DNA from: Atriophallophorus winterbourni
Taxonomy: Eukaryota > Platyhelminthes > Trematoda > Plagiorchiida > Microphallidae
Direction: 5' to 3'
Length of the DNA: 64,000 nucleotides
Assembly (NCBI GenBank): GCA_013407085.1
Contig: JACCGJ010014862.1
Coordinates: 1 to 64,000 of the forward strand
Below are positions 1-9,600 of the stretch, piece after piece. Below the pieces are notes generated by a model. That model saw nothing but the letters and a program-made list of their open reading frames with translations. It did not search any database and was not told the DNA's origin. Within the stretch, counting starts at the first letter, position 1, and every line of letters starts with the position of its first letter. The position numbers were made by a program, and so were the translations under genes.

Positions 1-281
1 ACCTCATCCTATCTTGAAACAAACTTTCAAACTTTGATTCCTTCATTACCTAAATTATTTGTCCTGTTTAAACTAAGCGATTTGAGTTCCCGCTACAGCA
101 TCAACATAGAACTTACCTGAAGTTGAAACTATCCTCTGTTAAGATTTCCTCCAAGCATATCTGCAAGCATCGCCTGTTTCATTGTTTCGGCTAACGAGCA
201 CTGTTTGGAGCTTTACGAAAGCAATGTCGTGAAGCCTTTTCTTCTGCTTCGTCATGTTATTGTATCTTGTTTTTTTTACAG
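1..281. other. Anillin intron sequence at left edge
   Basis: No coding exon or recognisable repeat is visible here. The stretch ends in a pyrimidine-rich tract and the AG (280-281) that serves as acceptor of the first anillin exon in the window, so it is read as the 3' part of an intron. Confidence 0.5.
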
Positions 282-605
282 ATTCAGAACTGTCAGAGTT
301 ACTCGATACTGCTTTGGAAGAGGCAGCTGCTGGATGCAAACTGGACTTATCTGCAACAAACGATTCAGAATCATCAGATGTGAATGTTGATGGCGGTGAT
401 GCTGTATGCTCAGATCCTGAAACCAGTTTTCACAGTGACTCCCACTCGAGAGGCCGTATTTCCCGATCCGGTAGCCGTGGGTCATTTCGGCGGCGGTCCT
501 CATCTAGTCGCCGGCGGAGCCAATCTTTAGCTGCTGCTCTTCTGGATGATGATCGTGTGACTCCAACCCGCCCGGCAATTTGTTTAGGCGTCATGTCATC
601 TCCTG
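282..605 (+). CDS. ANLN: Anillin exon a: Ser/Arg-rich linker
   Basis: Acceptor after a T-rich tract at 280-281, donor GTAAG at 606. It enters with two bases of a split codon and leaves with one. The peptide starts acidic and Ser-rich and then has an RS-rich basic patch (SRSGSRGSFRRRSSSSRRR), as expected of disordered linker ahead of the AH domain. No ATG in this exon is a convincing start, so it is internal. Confidence 0.8.
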
Positions 606-3600
606 GTAAGATTTTTTGATATTATGTGCACTTTGTTTAGAAAAACAAATGTATAAAATCACAAGACAGGATTCAGGCAAAGTGCTGCACTGTCACTGTC
701 TGCGCGTGGGCTAAGATCCTGTCAGGTTGTTCAAACCTAGACTGATACAAGAGAGAAAGAGAAAATGGCAGTCTGACTCCAACGTGTATCAGCATGCAGC
801 TGAGTACCTATGATAAATCAATTTAGTACGGTGTATTACAGCAATACGACATTTGTACATCGTGTAGTATGGAAACAAACGGACTTGTGTCAATGCCAAT
901 GGCCTGCGTTGCCGTTTTACCAACCCAATAGCATGGATTGGCTTCAGAATATCATTTATTTTGCCTCTGAAAACATATTTTATGCATTTTGCCTTTTATT
1001 CTTCCTCTAAACCAATTAACGACGTTATCCTTCTGTTAAAAAATGTTCTACTTTTATTTTCACACTTAAGCGGTTGAATCAGAACGTCGCATTGAACGCT
1101 TGGCAGAACTACCGAAGCTGATACAAGCCGAATGTGATGTGATTCTCCAAGCGAGTGCTGCCTTGCAGCACTCTGCCTCACTTAGCTCAACGAGCCACAC
1201 ACAGCCTACTCCCAAACGCTCGAAGCGAACTTGTGTGTCCCAGGTTGACTCCAGCCATGTGAATCGCTATGCAGACCCCGGATCGTTTGCTTTTGTCGAA
1301 GCAAGTCGATTGTTGCTCATTGCTTGTAAGTTTCTAGCGATCATTCACCACCGATTGGCTCTCCGTGTAAATTGACAAGCTATTCCCCCCATAGGCCAAC
1401 GCCGTCAAGTTTTAATGGAGGAATTAACGCTACTTCACCGTGGCTCACGCGTACTTGTTCCACGGACTCGAGGTAAACCGATTCGCGCGCGTTTGCACTT
1501 GGATGCTGTTCGTCTGGGATTGAAACCGTTCCACAAATCTGGCGACCCCACCAGCGGTCGTGGCTATGTCGTAGTGGCGACGGAACAATTGGCATCACTC
1601 GAACGTTCTGGCGCGATGCTTTCTTTTGCGACGCGCTACCATCTCGTGGCAGTGCTGAAGTAAGTATACTTATTTGTTCCTGTCATAACTTACGGCAAAT
1701 GTAACGTGCCGAGTAATTACACCCAAAACTGGATAAGATTTGAGCCGGTTGTTAGCTACTGGCTATGAAATCATTTGTATTGAAACTGGCTTGGACTTAC
1801 AATTTCACTCTGTTTTTGCTCTGGCGCATTTTCCAAATTCGGTTTTGAACCTATGCCACTAGATCCAAAATTCAATTAGCAATAAGCATCAAAGACAAGA
1901 TCAACGTAACTACGACACAGTCGGGACAAAATTTCCCACTAATCACAGGTTTCATTTCTCATATCCGTGTTAGCTGAAAATTCGTGTACTCGAATAAAGC
2001 CATTTTTCTTTTCTTCTTAGGCCTGGGCAACCTGACGGTATCTTAGCCCATGTGCAGTCTATGACTATGCAGCACTTTGCCTGGATTCAGGCTTCAGATT
2101 TCATACATACATGTATACCATACTACGTACAAATAATTAAAACCTTCCAAGAAGTTGCCTATTATGTGACTATTGTTGAACGCGAGTTTTAGTTATGCAT
2201 TGTTTAGCTCATTTCTCCCGCGTTTACATTCCGCTTTCAGCTGTCCACTTTGTCTGCGTCAGATGTATACATTGAGATTAAGTGACCTTTGAAACAATGG
2301 AAATCTTGCAAACAAAATGTGACTTTAATAACGATCACGGAGTGATTCCAGGTTTAACGCATTCTTATACACTTTAATATGGTGCCGTTAAACAAAACAA
2401 TGAAGTGTACAATACATGGAAAAAGGATTAATCATAGGCGTAATACTACCCGACTGCCTATATCGAACTATGTGAGATTTCGCGTGGGGTTCCCAACCCT
2501 TGCGCATTGGCTTTACCCACATGGTAGTGTGGCAAAACAGTTCGGGCGTAACGATGGTCGGCGACCGGCATAGCGCTTCGTACGCCCTTTTGAGGAATTC
2601 TGCAGTTTGGAACCTGATAACCCCGTTGTTTGGTTGGTGATCGCAGATTCCGCTTGTTCCCCATACAATGTCCTTGAATTAAACAAGTGGCAGTGAGTTT
2701 TGATGTGGCGAGTCACATTCGCCTCGTGTGGTCCGGTCCTTAGATTTCTACAGCTTTTCATAGGAAGAACGCCTGCCAGGGGAAAACCCACCACGCCCTT
2801 AAACTCCACTGCCGAATCCTCCGCTGAGCCCGGAGAACCGAACTCAACCAGCTGGCACCACGGTGAGGTATTTCGGCAGGCCAGCGGTGTAGCGATGAAA
2901 CGCAAATATCTAAAGGTCTAGTTAAAAGATATAATTGTACGTTTTTGAGGTTGCGATGGTTGGGACATGTTTTAAGAATGCCTCCTCACCGTTTACCATA
3001 CCACGCCTTATTCGCAGAAGCTGGGAGAAACAACCGGGTGGCCAGTCCAAGACGTGCCGCGTTGGAATGAAGAAACTCACCGTATCGCTAGGCTCAGTTG
3101 GGCGTATTCCTTTGCCTGAGTACTTTACTTTACTATTGTGCGACTATCTCCTCCTGGAGGATGAGTCGGCTTCAATGAAGATTCTTGGAACTTTGGGTAC
3201 AAAGCGGCGTCCCCAGCACCACTCGGCGTTTGTTCGAGTCAGCTTCTCTAGCCTTTGCACAACCAAGTACGACCTGCAAGGCGATCGGATATCCCGCAAG
3301 GCAGCGGAGGTTGAAAATCAGGGTTTTTCTTTCCTTAGATGAAATGCCCTCCCAGGCTAACGAGCTCCATCTGCCCGAAGCAAACTGGTTTTCCGGCGCC
3401 AGTCACTCACCCTCGCCCCTTCTCCTGTTCGTAGAAGCAGTTCCTCCTGGCTCGGGGAGCCGCTCGTGCAAGCCAGAAGCTGGACTTGCTGTAATCCTTT
3501 CGTCCGTCATGAAGCAAAAAAGAAAAGGTAGGAGAGGAAGAACGATCTCCTTACATGCTAAACGATCCAGTGTAACTCTAGAATTGTGCTTTTTGATTTT

Positions 3601-6600
3601 TTCTAAGCATCGGTGATTTTGTGATGTACGATATGGGATTTCAACCTGTTTTCGTTTGTCTTGATCGGACAGATCGAATTGTCTCGTTTGTTTTTGTCGT
3701 TCCTCTAGCGTTTCATCGTCTGTTCAGCCGTCTTTTATTTTGATCACTTGCGTCCATTTGCAGATGTCGCGGTGAAGGACGACTGTACCACTCTGAACTT
3801 GTAACTGTGATGCCGGCCAACGAAGTTCCTTTGGGATTTGGTAAACCGACGGTCTATGTGGATCTTCCGTCTGATATTGACGTGAGATTAATTTTTTGTT
3901 CGCTTTACCTAATCTTCAGTTTCAGTTTATGGCGAATAAAAAGTTTAAAGTGATACCCCGTGATAGGCTATTCTTTAAATCATTCCTAGTATAAGTGTTC
4001 TGTGGTTTAAATCACTACTGTCACCGTTATGCGATACAACCACCAATATTGCTACTTCTTTTTCTGAAATTCTAATGAACCGCTGATAAACGTCGGATTT
4101 GGTTGTTACGACCAGCCTGTTTAATCACATGTGTAGCTAGGGTTTAAACCCCATGAACCCCCATCATGAACAAAACTGTCCATTTACATGCATTCCCATC
4201 ACACATATAAACCACGACCGGTTTTTTGCTGTTGGCACTCATCAGGTAATGACAGTAAGATCAGGATCCACATGCGCTTGTTTACTATTCTTCCACTGAT
4301 TCAAGCTCATGCGGATCCTGATCTTACTGCGCCTACTTGACGGATGTTTTCACCTCTACTAATGCTACTGTTCTGCTTTCGCCCCTGCTTTTCTACTTTG
4401 GACATGTAGCCGAGTTCCAGTATACTTGTTTTATCATGCATTTTTCAACCATGTTCGACAGATCTTTCCCCTTCGACCGGATTTCACGATAACGCTGGAG
4501 ATCTACTGCTTGCGCATCGGATCCGATGATGTTTCTTTTAGTCCGACTGCTGATTCTCCACGTTTCTTGCGTTCCCATTCGAATGCGAAGGATACGCCAC
4601 GTGGGAATTCCACCCCGCTGATTCCGAAGAGTTCCACTCGCTCAAAAAAGGACCGTGGGCCACCTTCGTCTGCTGTCGCTACGCGAGATCATACCGGGAA
4701 CGCATTGACTGCGTGTCTTCCCACTGCGAGTTTCATGTCCCCGTCGACTTCGTTGTTAAATCAAAACAAACATTCTGGTAAATACTATGAATAATTGAAC
4801 TTATAAGTATACAACTGGTTAGTTAAATAGAAGGATTGACATATGCATGCATATATGCATACATGTTATGACTGCAATGCTAAGTTATCCAAATAGGCCA
4901 GAATATGAGCAGACGAAGACTCGAATTATGGTATAAAGTCACAAGCCTGATCCAGTCAAAATACCGCTCAGTCCTAAACTTCACGTATGCTAAGATACTG
5001 TCCGGTTACGCAAGCCTAGACAGATATGCGAAAGAAAATAGAAATGGTAGGAAGACTCCTGCGTGTTTCAGATTGCAACTCACTACCGGTGGTCAATCAA
5101 TTTTGCACGGTGTAAGCTGCACAGAACAGAAGTACTGTGCGATTGCGCATCCGTGAGCAAGTCGAGAATTACGTTTTAACCGTCTCGAAATTCTGGTGTG
5201 CAAACTAAAATATAAAATGGTTATGGTTGAAATAAGGTAGCAGTTAATAATATTAAAACCTACACAGTAAATGAGTAAACAGTTAAGCAGACAGATAGAT
5301 AAGTAGATGAATAAAAGATGTTCATATTTCGAAAGCATCGTATTCCTGACTCGGTCTCCAGCATGCATGCGCTTTGCACCTAACAAGTGTAGAACACTTA
5401 CTCAGGACTGCAGAAGATCTCTACTAAGTCTAACTGTATTTGATGTCAATTTAGAACTAGTCGATATTTTGCGTGCTTTGACCAAGAATCACTTGTCATT
5501 CTGTGTCTGAACATGTGGTTCGTCGTACAACCCTATATAACAGTTGGCATGCAAGTATAATCTTGTTTACCTTTAATCCACTGTTTCAAGGCTCACTGAA
5601 CCTGATCTTACTGTCTCCACCTGACGACGGCACACAGCCAGAAACCGGTAGTGGTGTGTAAGGGATGGGGATGTGAGCAACACATTACTTTGGTCATCCA
5701 CAAGCGCCTTGCGTGCTTTGACCAAGAATCACCTTGTGATTCTGTGTCTGAACATCGTGGTTCGTTGTACGAACCCTATATAACAGTTGGCATACAAGTA
5801 AAATCTTGTTTAGTCGAGATTTTCTTATACCTAGGGCAGTTGTATCAAAGGCAGAATCTACAGCTTGTAACAAGGCGGTGTTTGTTGTTGTAAGCGTTCA
5901 GAACGATCGCTGCTATGGCCGAAATTGCCGTGTATTTCGTCCATTCGCTCCTGCTATAAGTTGAGGTTGATTCAGTTTTTCATTCATGATGATAATGGAT
6001 GGATACTCAATGTTAAATGACCCAGAATGAAATTAACACAAATGGGTTATAAAAGGCAGGTAACTCATAAACGAATTGAAAGATATTTTAGTATGCCCAC
6101 CGCAAAATATCATCATATTGTCTAAACATTGATTCGCGCGTTTGCTTTTTCAGCATTCACTTTACTCTCTTCCGTCGATATCCGTTACCACGACGATCTG
6201 TTGCTGGGCCAACTTCGTTCAAACGACCCAGCTAACCGGACAAAATGTCCTGGCGACCATGATAAGTTACCTTTGCGTCTACCGAGGCTACCACGATCCA
6301 CTCCACTAACCGGTTTTGCTGGTTTGCTGAACGCAGCAGTTCACTTGGAAGCGCGGGTGTTGATGCGTGGTTTTTTGGTAAGTTTGTTACTAATGAGTAG
6401 TGTATATATCAAATAAAGCCATAGTATCCGCTAGGGCGAATGCACTTGCAACCTATATCTACTGTACTCACAACGATCTCATGTTAGTTTAGTTTCGATA
6501 CTAACGGCGTTCCGCTCTTATTACCATTGTCTTTTGAATCTTCTGTTGTTGAATATTTGATGTTGTTCCTCATTTATTCACGATTTCAGTGTTTCACTGA

Positions 6601-9600
6601 AATCTTGCCGAATTCTCAAAACGGACTAATCAGTTTCTAAACCTACATCAAGGTTGCTTTTTATTTTCTAGCGCTGGTTTTGATCGATACCTGCTTGTTA
6701 ACAGTTATTTGTTTCGTAAATCAAACGCCTGCTTTACATTCTTTTCGTATTATATGTTAGAACTTGTGTTTTTCACATATTTTCCCATTTTAATCTGGCG
6801 CACTTATTCATGCGAACGCCATTCTGTGGGGACTCTGTGCACCCCACAGTGATTAACCTATGTGACCTTCGTTCGAAATGTTGCCTATTCACTTGTACCT
6901 AACTCTAATTGTCCACCATATTCAATCGTAATATTGTTGCTAACATATTTTTATTCCTGATCAGATACATGCGGCCCATGTGTCCATTGCTTATCTTCAG
7001 TTTTTTCACCACGAAGATATAGTGGTGATATGAATTAACCCTCTGGAATGTAACAATAGCTGGCGATCAGCCGTTAAATTGGAAGTGTGGTTTAGCCATG
7101 GTTGGACGGGCACGCTTATCTCGGTGGGTTGAAGAGAAGGAGAATATGTTTGGCTCGGCTCGCAACGTCTCTATGAAAAGAGTGTATCATATCTATCCAC
7201 ATTGACTCACTCCATATGCCTTCGAATATTAACGTCGCATAGGAGTCACAGATCCTGCACGGATGTGCAATCGTGCAGCATTCATGTGCTGTGCGGCTAA
7301 CATCGTCTAAATTGATTGGCCAACGGTAGTGAGCTGCATGCTGAAACACGCTGGCGTCGCACTAGCATTTCTATTTTTATTTCCCCCCATATCTCTCTAG
7401 GCCTGGGTAACTTGACAGTATCTTAGCCCACGTGCAGTCTCTGACTGTGCGGCACTTTGCCTGGATCAGGCTTGTGCTTTCATACATACATACACAGATC
7501 CGAGAGCAGCAAACCGGCTTCCGTTCTACAGAGGCTTCGCTGACCACATTTTTATTCTTTGTCACATATTAGAACTGCTACAAACCTACAGTTCAAGCTG
7601 CATTACTGTATGGGTGCGAAATTTGGCCCTACGTAAAGAGCACACTCGGCGTCTCCAAGTATTTGCCAACCGATGTGTCCGCAGCATTTTGGGATTTAGG
7701 TGTCACCGTCGCATACGCAACTATGCTCTCCGGCAGTAATGTATATATCAAGAAGCAGATTAGCCTGCATAGGCTACGCTTGTTGGGTTACATTTTACGG
7801 ATGCCGGACCACCGACTTCCGAAATGGATTATTTTGCGACGCCACATCCTTATTGGCGTAAATCTCGTGGTGGCCAAACCGTCACATGTCTTGCGCAGCT
7901 AGTAACCTTTCCAAAGTCTTTCTGACTGGGGTCCCCGGGATGAGATATCACAGTGGTTAGTAACACTTCAGGATATGTCCCGAAACCGTGTTCTGTGGCG
8001 GTCTTTCCACAAAATTCGAGTATTATTCCCTGCCTTATGTAAAAGAAAACCCATTTACTGATCTGCCATGCCCCACCGCATCTAACGTGAGCTTTTCATC
8101 GTTACATCTCGTGTACTTGTGATGTATAAGTATGAACGCATGTGTATATGCATCGATTGATGAATGGATGGATGGTTTAAAGTGCAAGCGTGATCTCGTC
8201 AAAGTACTGCACATTTAGAGACTGCATGTGGGCTAAGATACTGTCGTGTAGCCCAGGCCTAGACGGACACGCATGCATGTATGTATAAATATGTTTGTCT
8301 TTATATGTGTGTGAGAGCACAAACACGAAGTCAGCTAGTGCACTACACGATCTACTTACGGGCGATGTGTGCATCGACGTCATACAGCACGCAATCTACT
8401 CGGGCCACGTCTTTGTCACCTTTATATTTTAATTTAAACATCATTTTGCATTCATCGTCTATCGGGTGTATTCTTTTCCTCCACGAGACGGTGTTCGAAG
8501 AAGTCGGTGGTCTTGGTGTTTGGCGCCGATATTGGTGCCAGCTGAGGGCCAGTCATTTGCGATTTTGGCGCTACCCGGAAGACGAGCAACGCGCCTCGTG
8601 TGATCCTTCAGTTGGGTCGCTTGGCCAGATCGATTTACGTCACGTGGCAGCTCCTCGTGCTGTCCCGGCTCCCGGTCGTATCTGCGCTCGTGCCAACACC
8701 ATTTTCATGCGATCTTTGCGCGCGGTCGAACCCGATTGGCTTTCTGCCTCTGTGGCAGCTTCTCGGGACTCGACCGCGGATAACGAGAGCATTTTGTTCA
8801 GAGCATCAACTGATTACAGTTGGTTGGAACAAAGGTTGGTCAAATAATGCAACTGAAAATATTGGTGTTTTATATTAATCTGATATCCTAAACCAATGGC
8901 TTTACTCGTTTTGTGTTTTGCGTTGCAATATTATTTTACTCGTTGATATCACCTTCGTCTCCAACATTTCCACTGTCTGTGGACTGTTGCTATCGATCAT
9001 GCCATTTTTCCTTATCGATTAAATACTAGGATTTCGTACTCATCTCAATTCATTCCTGTTTTCTTATGTGAATGTTCTTGGTAATCATCTCCGTCGCGTG
9101 GTTTTAATCGCGAGGCCTAAATTAGGATTAGTTTGGCCAACTTTGCTTATTAGATAGTTCCCCGTATTTACCAGAAAACGAAGCATATCAAACGAGGGTT
9201 CGAGTCAATTTTTCAGTCGCCGCTTAATCACTGCTCTTCCTCGTCGCAGTGGTTTCTGACTCGCCCATCGAATCTTCAGTTTTCTAATGGGTAAAATAAC
9301 AGCCCTCTTGTCCCAGAAAGGGCTCAACGCTGCAATTTCAGCAAAAAATAAGATGCCAGAAACTCAAGCTTCATGGTTCTATACTTTCAGAGTTGAAATA
9401 AAAATGAAGTCATCATGAAAACTGTTGGAGCAAATAGACCAGTTTCTCGCCTGCAGCAATTACATTCCATGTAGTGCTGTTATTACCCTGGTGTGCAACC
9501 ATGTATGTATAATGTATGAAAGCACAAGCCTGATCCAGGCAAAGTGCCGCACAGTCAGAGACTGCACGTGGGCGATATTACTGTCAGATTGCCCAAGCCT

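Noticed and set aside
2513..2905. 130-codon minus frame in anillin intron 3
   Set aside because: No recognisable domain; GC-rich stretch beside a LINE tail gives open frames on both strands.
3185..3616. 143-codon plus frame
   Set aside because: Falls in the presumed LINE-C 3' UTR; composition and position do not suggest a protein.
8281..8487. ATG upstream of the anillin PH exon as a gene start
   Set aside because: The stretch is intron with RepA sequence; a proper acceptor at 8486-8487 joins exon f in phase.
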